Positions 1 through 7,214 of a stretch of 64,000 nucleotides of DNA are shown here, in pieces (the first letter of the stretch is position 1; the number at the start of each line of letters is the position of its first letter). Both the position numbers and the translations under genes were made by a program. The stretch is from Bombiscardovia asteroides_K (GTDB taxonomy: Bacteria; Actinomycetota; Actinomycetes; Actinomycetales; Bifidobacteriaceae): assembly GCF_048001765.1 (NCBI RefSeq), contig NZ_CP181447.1, positions 1,426,001 through 1,490,000 on the forward strand, in the 5' to 3' direction. The notes under the pieces were generated by a model. The model saw nothing but the letters and a program-made list of their open reading frames with translations, did not search any database and was not told the origin of the DNA.

Positions 1-364
1 TGGCGGTGATGTCCGCGCGCAGAGAGGGTGAAATCAGGCTGCGATCCGACACCACCCGCTCCAGGAAGCGCAGGGAGGCACGGGGAACCTCGCTGTCTGC
101 CACACGTTCCCAGATGATGCCGTTGACCCTGCGCGCCCCGAACCGGACGCGAACCAGACATCCCGGCTGTGCATGATCGTCCTGATCAGCATCGACCAGA
201 TAGTCAAAGGTCCCACCCAGATGAGTGGCCTGCACGTCCAGCACCACCCGTGCCACAGGAAGTTCACCGGCCGGTCGGCGCGGAGGTCTCTTGCGACTGC
301 TGCTCGAACGACGGCGCGGAGCAAGACCGTCCAGGGCGGGCTGACTGACGTCCTGCGAATCCAT
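1..364 (-). CDS. priA: Primosomal protein N' (PriA), N-terminal part
   Basis: Only the first 121 codons are in the window; the gene runs off the left edge. After a basic, Ser/Arg-rich stretch (about residues 12-28) the protein shows the PriA 3'-DNA-binding domain pattern: a valine-rich strand, a TFDYLV motif near residue 52, and VRVRFGARRVNGIIWER. PriA is a 3'-5' helicase that restarts collapsed replication forks. It follows metK in the same direction after a 92-bp gap, as in other actinobacteria. The ATG at 364 is the first start before the conserved region. Helicase motifs cannot be checked because they lie outside the window. Confidence 0.8.
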   Translation of the reverse strand, partial: MDSQDVSQPALDGLAPRRRSSSSRKRPPRRPAGELPVARVVLDVQATHLGGTFDYLVDADQDDHAQPGCLVRVRFGARRVNGIIWERVADSEVPRASLRFLERVVSDRSLISPSLRADITA

Positions 365-456
365 GGCTCCTCCCTTCGCTTTCACAATTAAGAGAGCCAC
401 GGCGGATTCCCCAGTCAATGACCCGGAAACCCGCCGTGGCTCTTGATGAACAGCTA

Positions 457-1677
457 CTACCTGGTCATGCCGATGGCGGCCTTCAGCTCACCCACCTTGT
501 CCACCTGCTCCCAGGTGAAGTCGGGATCCTCCCGGCCGAAGTGCCCATAGGCCGCAGTCTTGGCATAAATGGGCCTCAATAGATCCAGCTCATCAATGAT
601 AGCGGCAGGCCGCAGGTCGAAGACCTGACGCACGGCCTCCTGGATCTGCTCCCGGCTGACTCCCTGCTCAGTGCCGTAGGTCTCCACGTTGACGCTGACC
701 GGCTCAGCCACGCCAATGGCATAAGCCACCTGGACCTCGACCTTGTGCGCCAGTCCAGCGGCCACGATGTTCTTGGCTACCCAACGCGCGGCGTAGGCTG
801 CGGAACGGTCGACCTTGCTGGGATCCTTGCCGGAGAAGGCGCCACCTCCATGATGTGCCGCACCGCCATAGGTGTCCACAATGATCTTGCGTCCGGTCAG
901 TCCTGCGTCAGCCGCAGGACCGCCCAGGACAAAGGAACCGGTCGGATTGACCAGCACCCGGTAGCCCTGGTGCTCGACGGCCTGGCCGCAGACGCGATCC
1001 AGGACGGGCGTGATGACATGCTCCATCAACTGCTCCTGCAGCCAGTCATGCCCGACCTCGGGATCATGTTGGGTGGAAATGAGGACCGTGTCCACCCGGC
1101 GGGGCCGATCATCCTGATCGTATTCGATGGTGACCTGGGTCTTGCCGTCGGGCCGCAGGTGGGGGATGATCCCCTCTTTGCGCACCTGTGCCAGCCTGAA
1201 GGCCAGCTGGTGGGCCAGATAAATGGGCAGGGGCATGAGTGTATCGGTCTCATCGCAGGCGTACCCGAACATGACCCCTTGGTCGCCGGCCCCCTGGGAC
1301 TGGTAGCGCTCCTCACGTGTGGCGGCAGTCTCCTGGCTGGGCGACAGCCGCTCCACCCCCTGGTTGATTTCCTTGCTCTGCTCGCTCAGAGCCACGGTCA
1401 CGCCGCAGGAATCTGCGTCCAGTCCAATATCGGACGACGTGTAGCCAATCCTGCGCAGCACCGACCGAACCTGGGACTGAATGTCCGTGTAGCCCTGGGA
1501 CGACACCTCTCCGAAAACGAAGAAGAGGCCAGTAGCCGCCGAAGTCTCCACAGCCACATGCGAGTGCGGATCCTGGGCGATCAGATCGTCCAGGATGGCA
1601 TCGGAAATCTGGTCGCAGACCTTGTCTGGATGGCCCTCGGTCACTGATTCAGCCGAAATCAGCCGTCGCTCTGTCAT
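457..1677 (-). CDS. metK: S-adenosylmethionine synthase
   Basis: MetK makes S-adenosylmethionine from methionine and ATP in the cytoplasm. The 406-residue protein has the family signatures: the N-terminal TEGHPDKVCDQ ATP-binding motif, GDQGVMFGYA, and the phosphate-binding GGGAFSGKDPSKVDRS loop. The length is standard. The ATG at 1677 is preferred over the upstream in-frame GTG at 1686 because AAAGG lies at ideal spacing from the ATG and overlaps the GTG. It sits between rpoZ and priA on the same strand, the usual actinobacterial order. The product also feeds the radical SAM activase encoded further right. Confidence 0.97.
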   Translation of the reverse strand: MTERRLISAESVTEGHPDKVCDQISDAILDDLIAQDPHSHVAVETSAATGLFFVFGEVSSQGYTDIQSQVRSVLRRIGYTSSDIGLDADSCGVTVALSEQSKEINQGVERLSPSQETAATREERYQSQGAGDQGVMFGYACDETDTLMPLPIYLAHQLAFRLAQVRKEGIIPHLRPDGKTQVTIEYDQDDRPRRVDTVLISTQHDPEVGHDWLQEQLMEHVITPVLDRVCGQAVEHQGYRVLVNPTGSFVLGGPAADAGLTGRKIIVDTYGGAAHHGGGAFSGKDPSKVDRSAAYAARWVAKNIVAAGLAHKVEVQVAYAIGVAEPVSVNVETYGTEQGVSREQIQEAVRQVFDLRPAAIIDELDLLRPIYAKTAAYGHFGREDPDFTWEQVDKVGELKAAIGMTR

Positions 1678-1738
1678 TTCATTCACCTTTGTCTAGAAAC
1701 CGTCACCGTCCGAGGACCCTGCACCGAGAGTCGAAGGC

Positions 1739-2023
1739 TCAGTTGCCTTCGCTCAGATCGTCCTCACCCAGGGTCTCCTCAAGCAGGCCCTCGTTGATCT
1801 CACGGAAGGCGATGGACAGGGGCTTCTCCTGGTTCTGGTACTCGACCAGCGGGCCGACGTTCTGCAGCAGGCCCTCATTGAGCTGTGTGAAGTAGGAATT
1901 GATCTGACGGGCCCGCTTGGCCGCAAAAATGGACAGCGCATACTTCGAATCGGCGTGCTTCATAAGATCGTCGATGGGAGGATTCGCAAATCCCTGCGGA
2001 TGGGGCTCGGTACCGAATGCCAT
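1739..2023 (-). CDS. rpoZ: RNA polymerase omega subunit
   Basis: Omega is the small structural subunit that helps fold and stabilise beta-prime. The 94-residue protein starts MAFGTEP and contains the core DDLMKHADSKYALSIFAAKRARQIN, the region that wraps the beta-prime tail. The ATG at 2023 is chosen because GGAGAA lies 7 nt upstream and because family members begin there; a longer reading to 2056 has no such support. It precedes metK by 61 bp. In many actinobacteria gmk lies directly upstream, but here ilvD and a sugar cluster intervene, so rpoZ-metK-priA must have its own promoter in 2024-2201. Confidence 0.93.
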   Translation of the reverse strand: MAFGTEPHPQGFANPPIDDLMKHADSKYALSIFAAKRARQINSYFTQLNEGLLQNVGPLVEYQNQEKPLSIAFREINEGLLEETLGEDDLSEGN

Positions 2024-2201
2024 AAGATGTTTCTCCAATTCAACTGGATGAACCATTCATTCAATCTGTATGATTTTACCGCCCGGGCTCGATTTTAGCC
2101 CCGGATGCTTCTCTGCCGGGAAAAGCATTGCAAACACGCCGGAAATTCCAACATGTGGTCATGTTCGGACCGTCGCTGTCCCCGTTCACTTGAATAAAAC
2201 T

Positions 2202-4061
2202 ATGCAGATGCGATCAGCCAAGTTGATGAAGGAACGAGAGTTCGCGGGCGCCCGTGCTCTCTATCGTGCCGCTGGCGTCAAGGGCGAGGACTTCGGCAAG
2301 CCCATCGTGGCCATCGCCAACTCCTTCTCCGAGTTCGTGCCCGGCCACGTTCACCTGAACAAGGTGGGGCGCCTGGTCTCCAAGGCCGTCAAGGAAGCGG
2401 GCGGCATCCCCCGCGAGTTCAACACCATCGCCGTGGACGACGGCATCGCCATGGGCCATACGGGCATGCTCTACTCCCTGCCCAGCCGTGACCTGATCGC
2501 GGACGCTGTGGAGTACTCGGTCAACGCCCACTGCGCCGATGCTTTGATCTGCATTTCCAACTGCGACAAGATCACCCCCGGCATGCTCATGGCCGCTCTG
2601 CGTCTGAACATTCCCACGGTCTTCGTCTCCGGCGGCCCCATGGAGGCCGGACGTACCGTCATGCCCGACGGAACGGTTCAGGAGAGCACCGATCTGATCG
2701 ACGTCATGTACGCCTCGGCGGATGACAGCATCGACGATGCGGGCCTGCTGGCCCTGGAGAAGACGGTCTGCCCCACCTGCGGTTCCTGCGCCGGCATGTT
2801 CACCGCCAACTCCATGAACTGCCTGACCGAGGCCATGGGCCTGGCCCTGCCCGGCAACGGCACCACCCTTGCCTCGCACACGGCCCGGAAGATGCTCTTC
2901 GAACGGGCGGGCAAGCTGGTCGTCGAGATTGCCAACCGGTACTACCAGGATGACGACGACTCGGTCCTGCCGCGTTCCATCGCCACCAAGAAAGCCTTCG
3001 AAAACGCCATGACCATGGATGTGGCCATGGGCGGGTCGACCAACACCGTCCTGCACATTCTGGCCGCCGCACAGTCGGCGGATGTGGACTTCACCCTGGA
3101 CGACATCGAGCGCATCTCCCACACGGTCCCCTGCATCTGCAAGGCCTCTCCCTCCGGAGACTGGGAGATATCCGACGTCCACCGGGCCGGTGGCATCTGC
3201 GGCATCCTGGGCGAGCTGGACCGCGGCGGAGTCCTTCACCAGGACACGCATTCCATCGACTACCCGGACCTGGAGTCCAAGCTCAACGACTGGGACATCA
3301 TGCGTCCCACCTGCCTGGACCAGGCCAAGGAGCTCTACCACGCAGCGCCAGGGCACATCACCTCCCCCGAGCCCTTCAACCAGTCCAAGGAGTGGGAGGA
3401 CCTGGACACCGACCGTGTCAACGGCGCCATTCACGACCTGGATCATCCTGCTGTCTCCGAAGGCGGTCTGGCCATACTGCGCGGCAATCTGGCCCCCGAT
3501 GGCTGCGTGGTCAAGACCGCTGGTGTGCCCAAGGAAATCTGGAACTTCCGCGGACCGGCCCTGGTGGTCGAATCGCAGGAACAGGCCGTGGAGGTCATTC
3601 TCAACGGCACCCTGCACAAGGGCCAAGCCCTGGTCATCCGCTACGAGGGACCCAAGGGTGGCCCTGGCATGCAGGAGATGCTCTACCCCACCTCATTCGT
3701 CAAGGGCAAGGGCATCGGCAAGGACGTGGCCCTGCTGACCGACGGCCGTTACTCCGGCGGCTCATCAGGCCTGGCCATCGGCCATATCGCTCCTGAAGCA
3801 GCCAACAAGGGCCCCATCGCCCTGATCCGCAACGGCGACATGATCCGCATTGACATCCCCAACCGGCGTGTAGACGTCGAGCTGAGCGATGAGGAACTCG
3901 CCCAGCGTCGCGCAGAACTGGAGGCCGGCGAGGGCTATGTGGCCCACAGGGACCGCAAGGTTTCCCTGGCGCTGAAAGCCTATGCCGCTTTCGCCCGCTC
4001 GGCAGACAAGGGCGCCACCCGCGACCCGGATCTGATCAACCGGCTGTCCGGTCTGGACTGA
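2202..4061 (+). CDS. ilvD: Dihydroxy-acid dehydratase
   Basis: IlvD converts 2,3-dihydroxy-isovalerate and dihydroxy-methylvalerate to the 2-keto acids of valine, leucine and isoleucine synthesis, using an Fe-S cluster and Mg2+. The 619-residue protein carries the cluster cysteines in SNCDKITPGM and CPTCGSCAGMFTANSMNC, the GGSTNTVLH motif and the C-terminal GRYSGGSSGLAIGH motif. The ATG at 2202 begins the conserved MQMRSAKLMK; the open frame extends to 2070 but that part is not conserved. No clear ribosome binding site precedes 2202. It is divergent from rpoZ and ends at a strong terminator. Confidence 0.96.
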   Translation: MQMRSAKLMKEREFAGARALYRAAGVKGEDFGKPIVAIANSFSEFVPGHVHLNKVGRLVSKAVKEAGGIPREFNTIAVDDGIAMGHTGMLYSLPSRDLIADAVEYSVNAHCADALICISNCDKITPGMLMAALRLNIPTVFVSGGPMEAGRTVMPDGTVQESTDLIDVMYASADDSIDDAGLLALEKTVCPTCGSCAGMFTANSMNCLTEAMGLALPGNGTTLASHTARKMLFERAGKLVVEIANRYYQDDDDSVLPRSIATKKAFENAMTMDVAMGGSTNTVLHILAAAQSADVDFTLDDIERISHTVPCICKASPSGDWEISDVHRAGGICGILGELDRGGVLHQDTHSIDYPDLESKLNDWDIMRPTCLDQAKELYHAAPGHITSPEPFNQSKEWEDLDTDRVNGAIHDLDHPAVSEGGLAILRGNLAPDGCVVKTAGVPKEIWNFRGPALVVESQEQAVEVILNGTLHKGQALVIRYEGPKGGPGMQEMLYPTSFVKGKGIGKDVALLTDGRYSGGSSGLAIGHIAPEAANKGPIALIRNGDMIRIDIPNRRVDVELSDEELAQRRAELEAGEGYVAHRDRKVSLALKAYAAFARSADKGATRDPDLINRLSGLD

Positions 4062-4093
4062 TAGAGGCTGAGCCCAACAGCAAGACTGACCAT

Positions 4094-4133
4094 AATGCCC
4101 GGTCATCGATTTCCTAGCCGATGACCGGGCATT
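4094..4133. terminator. Strong bidirectional terminator between ilvD and the EIIC gene
   Basis: A perfect 15-bp inverted repeat (4094-4108 with 4119-4133) with a 10-nt loop sits between two convergent genes. Flanking AT-rich bases (CATAATG on the left, TTCATTATG on the right) can supply U-rich tails in both directions. It should end ilvD transcripts and the EIIC operon coming from the right. Confidence 0.85.
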
Positions 4134-4157
4134 CATTATGAAAATGGGAGCATTCCC

Positions 4158-5312
4158 TCAGACGAGCACAGGCGTTTTGTCTGACGGGGTTTCTGGAACT
4201 TCGGCTGAAGACGGTTCCAGGTCCGCAGTTTCTTCAAGATTGTCAACTCGGAATTTGAGCACCATGGTCAGCAGGAAGGCCACGAGCAGACCAGTCAGGC
4301 AGGCGCCCAGGTAGACGACGAACCCATGACCGAAGAATATCGGCAAGGCTGCCAGACTGGGGAAGGCGAAAGCCGTGGCCTGGACACCGGAAAGCCCTGC
4401 AATAACGCCTCCTATGCCCCCGCCGGCGCAGACGGCCAACAGTGGCCTTTTTCTGGGCAGATTGACTCCGAACATGGCCGGTTCGGTGATGCCGAACAGG
4501 GCTGAGACCGCCGCTGACAGGCAGGTGGATTTGAATGCCTTGTCATGACTCTTGAACATCACAGCCAGCGCAGCTCCTGCCTGTGCGAAGACCGCCGGAC
4601 CCATCATGGCCAGAACGGTATCATGACCGCTGACGGCGATATTGTTCATGGCTATGAGAATCAGACTCCAGTGGAATCCGAAAATGACCATGGGCTGGAC
4701 GGTGGCCCCCAACAAGAGACCGGCAATGACCGGCGAGAGCGCATACACCCATTCATAGCCAGATGCCAGTCCGTCGCCGATGATCTTACCAATGGGGCCA
4801 AAGGCAAAGAGGGTGAGGAACCCTATGACCAGAATACATACCAGAGGCGTCAGGAATCCTCTGATCACTTCGGGTAGCACCCTATCCAGCCATCGTTCCA
4901 AATAGACCAAGGCACCAACGGCCAGGATGATGGGTATCACGCTGGATGCATACTTGACACCCAGGATAGGGATACCAAGAAACCTGATGGTTTTGCCTGC
5001 CTCCTGCACCGCAACCAGATTGGGATAGAGCAGCATGCCGGCAATGACCACAGCGATGAACGGATCGGCACCGAACTTCTTGGCTGACGTATAGGCCAGT
5101 AGCATGGGCAGGAAGGTAAACAGACTGGAGGCCATGGCGTCCAGCACAAGATAGGTCTGGTCGCTGGTGCTCAGCACATGGGTCGTAGTCAGAATAACGA
5201 GAACGCCTTTCATGATGCCAGCAGCCGACAGCAGATTGACTATCGGCAGAAAGATTCCCGATATTCCATCGATGACAATGTCAAGAAGCTCCTTGGCGGA
5301 CCGCCTTTTCAT
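4158..5312 (-). CDS. Lone PTS EIIC permease, glucoside family, without EIIB or EIIA
   Basis: A membrane protein of 384 residues with about ten hydrophobic segments, matching the EIIC domain of glucose/beta-glucoside/sucrose phosphotransferase permeases: an ISGIFLPIVNLLSAAGIMKG start, a GFHWS-containing segment and an SALFGITEPAMFGVN motif, the usual EIIC sugar-binding region. Family members usually carry an EIIB domain of about 90 residues in front and often EIIA behind. Here the protein begins directly at EIIC, ends in a short acidic tail, and no EIIA or EIIB gene lies nearby. Its start overlaps the ROK kinase stop by one base (TGATG), so the two are translationally coupled. Inference: it may act as a facilitator with sugar phosphorylated inside by the kinase, or borrow EIIB from another system. 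Confidence 0.85.
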   Translation of the reverse strand: MKRRSAKELLDIVIDGISGIFLPIVNLLSAAGIMKGVLVILTTTHVLSTSDQTYLVLDAMASSLFTFLPMLLAYTSAKKFGADPFIAVVIAGMLLYPNLVAVQEAGKTIRFLGIPILGVKYASSVIPIILAVGALVYLERWLDRVLPEVIRGFLTPLVCILVIGFLTLFAFGPIGKIIGDGLASGYEWVYALSPVIAGLLLGATVQPMVIFGFHWSLILIAMNNIAVSGHDTVLAMMGPAVFAQAGAALAVMFKSHDKAFKSTCLSAAVSALFGITEPAMFGVNLPRKRPLLAVCAGGGIGGVIAGLSGVQATAFAFPSLAALPIFFGHGFVVYLGACLTGLLVAFLLTMVLKFRVDNLEETADLEPSSAEVPETPSDKTPVLV

Positions 5313-6298
5313 CAGACACCACCAAAATCATTGACCAGAGCGGGCTCGGTGCTCTCCACCACTTCTCCGTTGGCATTCAGCTGCGGGTTCTTCCCGAAGT
5401 ACTCCACTTCGTCGGCATCCTCCAGATAGCATTGGAGCGCGCCTACCAGATTCGCATCGTTCTGGAATTTGCAGGCCGTCACCTCGGCACGGGAAACGTG
5501 ATAGGGACAAGTGGCATAGAGGCGGTCCAGATTGCTCCTGATGGCCTCAATCAGGGCGGGTTGGGCCGAGATGCCGCCACCTATGGCAAAGCGTTGTGGA
5601 TCGCAGATGTTCTGGATGTTGTATATCTGTACCGCCACATCGCGCGCATAGGAATCAAGGCACTCCAAGGCCGTCTGGTCTTGCTCGTCGACCGCCTTGA
5701 AGAAGGCGACACCGTCCACGTCTGCGGGATCCAGGTTCTTGCGCTCGGCATAGGTCCTGCACAAACCGGTGGCACTGCATTGGTTTCCCCACACGCCATC
5801 CTGGGTCGGCGACTCCTTGGAAGAAGTCATAATGTAACTGACCTCACCGGCGGAAAAATGGTGTCCGCGGTAGAGCTGGTGATTGACGATAAAGCCACCG
5901 CCGATCATGGTGCCAAGGATAATGACAAAGCCATCCTGTACATCCTGCAGACTGCCGACTCGGGATTCGGCCATGGCTGCGCATTTTGCATCGTTTTGAA
6001 TGACGATACGCACAGGACAATTGCGGAAGAGTGCGTGTCTTATATAGAAGTCGTCGTTGTATCTCAAGGCACCGCCCATGGCGCAGTAGCCTTTTTTGCT
6101 GTCGATGATTCCAGGCATGGATATGGCGATCCCCTGCACGCCCGGCTCTTGCTCGAACAACTGGGTTAGAGCCCCAATCAGCTCGTCACGCCCACGTTGA
6201 GGCGTAGGCATGGAGTTACGGGAGACGATTGAGGTGTCTTCCAGCATATAGGCATATTTGATGGTGGTACCACCAATGTCAACGGTCAGAATTTTCAT
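5312..6298 (-). CDS. ROK-family sugar kinase
   Basis: A cytoplasmic sugar kinase of 328 residues. The ATP-binding motif DIGGTT is at residues 7-12, a second phosphate loop GTMIGGGFIV lies in the middle, and IAISMPGIID and QNDAKCAA mark the sugar site. The GHHFSAGEVS motif gives the ROK catalytic His region, but the following CxCGxxGC zinc cluster is replaced by a segment with only scattered cysteines, as in several Firmicutes ROK kinases. There is no N-terminal HTH, so it is a kinase rather than a ROK repressor. AAGGA lies 6 nt before the ATG. It is coupled to the EIIC gene and probably phosphorylates the imported sugar; the substrate is unknown. Confidence 0.85.
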   Translation of the reverse strand: MKILTVDIGGTTIKYAYMLEDTSIVSRNSMPTPQRGRDELIGALTQLFEQEPGVQGIAISMPGIIDSKKGYCAMGGALRYNDDFYIRHALFRNCPVRIVIQNDAKCAAMAESRVGSLQDVQDGFVIILGTMIGGGFIVNHQLYRGHHFSAGEVSYIMTSSKESPTQDGVWGNQCSATGLCRTYAERKNLDPADVDGVAFFKAVDEQDQTALECLDSYARDVAVQIYNIQNICDPQRFAIGGGISAQPALIEAIRSNLDRLYATCPYHVSRAEVTACKFQNDANLVGALQCYLEDADEVEYFGKNPQLNANGEVVESTEPALVNDFGGV

Positions 6299-6334
6299 GA
6301 TGCATCCTTGCAGAACGAACTTCGCATATCAGAA

Positions 6335-6342
6335 AAGCGCTT
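6335..6342. promoter_or_regulatory. Possible LacI-type operator half-palindrome before the ROK gene
   Basis: The 8-bp palindrome AAGCGCTT lies 37 bp upstream of the ROK kinase start in an A-rich context. LacI-family operators commonly have this AAnCGnTT core. No LacI-family gene is in the window, so a trans-acting regulator would be needed. Evidence is limited to this one site. Confidence 0.25.
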
Positions 6343-6391
6343 CGTGTCATCCCCGCTCGGTTACCCAACCATTCAGGAGGAGGATACGCAG

Positions 6392-6427
6392 ACGGGGGCA
6401 TGAATACCGCTAATGCCATGCCCCCGT
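6392..6427 (-). other. 11-bp hairpin between transaldolase-like and ROK genes
   Basis: ACGGGGGCATG (6392-6402) and CATGCCCCCGT (6417-6427) form a perfect 11-bp stem with a 14-nt loop. On the minus strand no U-run follows, so it may be an RNA processing or stability element rather than a full terminator. It lies just beyond the terminator at 6431. Confidence 0.5.
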
Positions 6428-6430
6428 AGG

Positions 6431-6455
6431 AAAATGACCGCTTCACTCGGTCATT
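6431..6455 (-). terminator. Terminator after the transaldolase-like gene
   Basis: On the minus strand AATGACCG pairs with CGGTCATT around a 7-nt loop and is followed by TTTTCC, directly after the transaldolase-like stop codon at 6457. This would separate or attenuate the kinase-permease pair from the upstream aldolase and glycyl radical enzyme genes. Confidence 0.6.
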
Positions 6456-6456
6456 G

Positions 6457-7134
6457 CTAGCAGTCGGCCATGGTCCTTCCGGCACCTACCAGACCCTGGA
6501 AGTCGGCGTTGAAGACTTCCACTGCAGCTGTGATCGCCTGGTTCTTCACCAGGCCATCGATTATGGGCGAGCCAAGAGTAGCCGCTCCGATGCCATACTG
6601 GGCCAGTTCCAGAACCTGCTGCGAGTTCTTGAAGCTGGCGGCCAGGACCTCGCAATCAAGATCGTTGGCACGGAAGATGTCATGAATGGTCTTGGCGACC
6701 TGAACGCCGTTGTAGCCCATATTGTCAATCCTGTTGATGTATGGGGCTGCATAGGAAGCTCCGGCCTTCGCGGCCAGAAAACCTTGCAGGGGCGTGTAGA
6801 TGGCTGTGGCAGTCACCTTCACGCCTTCGGCGACAAGGGTCTTCATGGCTTTGAAGCCCTGGGGGACGCTGGGAACCTTGGGGAAGGTATGGGGCCCAAG
6901 TTCATCGACGATCCTGTGCGCATCAGCCACCATGCCAGTACTGTCGTTAGCGACCACCTGTGCATGCAGCTCCAAATCCGGACCGATGATGGAGCGTATC
7001 TCTTTCAGCACCTCGAAGGGAGGCCTGCCCGCCTTGGCCAGAATGCTGGGATTGGTCGTGACCCCGTCAATAGGATAGATGTCGATCAGTCTTCTGATGG
7101 CTTGTGTGTCGGCATCGTCGATGATCAGTTTCAT
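6457..7134 (-). CDS. Fructose-6-phosphate-aldolase-like transaldolase (FSA/TalC subfamily)
   Basis: A 225-residue class I aldolase of the small transaldolase subfamily. It shows GVTTNPSI near residue 24, the Schiff-base lysine in FPKVP at residue 86 (K85 in E. coli FSA), GVKVTATAIYTPLQG and a conserved PYINRID motif. FSA enzymes cleave or form ketose 6-phosphates using dihydroxyacetone or, preferentially, hydroxyacetone as donor, with glyceraldehyde 3-phosphate. The ATG at 7134 has GAAGGA at 7-nt spacing; an upstream in-frame GTG does not. It lies downstream of the glycyl radical enzyme, the pairing also seen in E. coli (fsaA with ybiW, talC with pflD). This suggests that it consumes the radical enzyme's product. 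Confidence 0.85.
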   Translation of the reverse strand: MKLIIDDADTQAIRRLIDIYPIDGVTTNPSILAKAGRPPFEVLKEIRSIIGPDLELHAQVVANDSTGMVADAHRIVDELGPHTFPKVPSVPQGFKAMKTLVAEGVKVTATAIYTPLQGFLAAKAGASYAAPYINRIDNMGYNGVQVAKTIHDIFRANDLDCEVLAASFKNSQQVLELAQYGIGAATLGSPIIDGLVKNQAITAAVEVFNADFQGLVGAGRTMADC

Positions 7135-7174
7135 GCTAGCGTCCTTCACTTATCTAGATGGACTTGTTTTGTAG

Positions 7175-7204
7175 GGCCGGCCGGGATTGTTTCCCCGACC
7201 GGCC
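7175..7204 (-). other. GC-rich hairpin between glycyl radical enzyme and aldolase genes
   Basis: GGCCGG-C-CGGG (7175-7185) pairs with CCCG-A-CCGGCC (7194-7204) with one internal mismatch and an 8-nt loop. It follows the glycyl radical enzyme stop codon by 10 nt. On the minus strand the following bases are CCTACAAAACAAG, with no U-tract, so it may set relative expression of the two genes instead of stopping transcription. Confidence 0.55.
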
Positions 7205-7214
7205 AAATGGGGGT

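Noticed and set aside
745..1647. 300-codon open frame opposite metK
   Set aside because: Mirror of a conserved gene in high-GC DNA; no ribosome binding site and no protein-like motifs.
2214..3626. 470-codon open frame opposite ilvD
   Set aside because: Antisense shadow of a complete, conserved enzyme.
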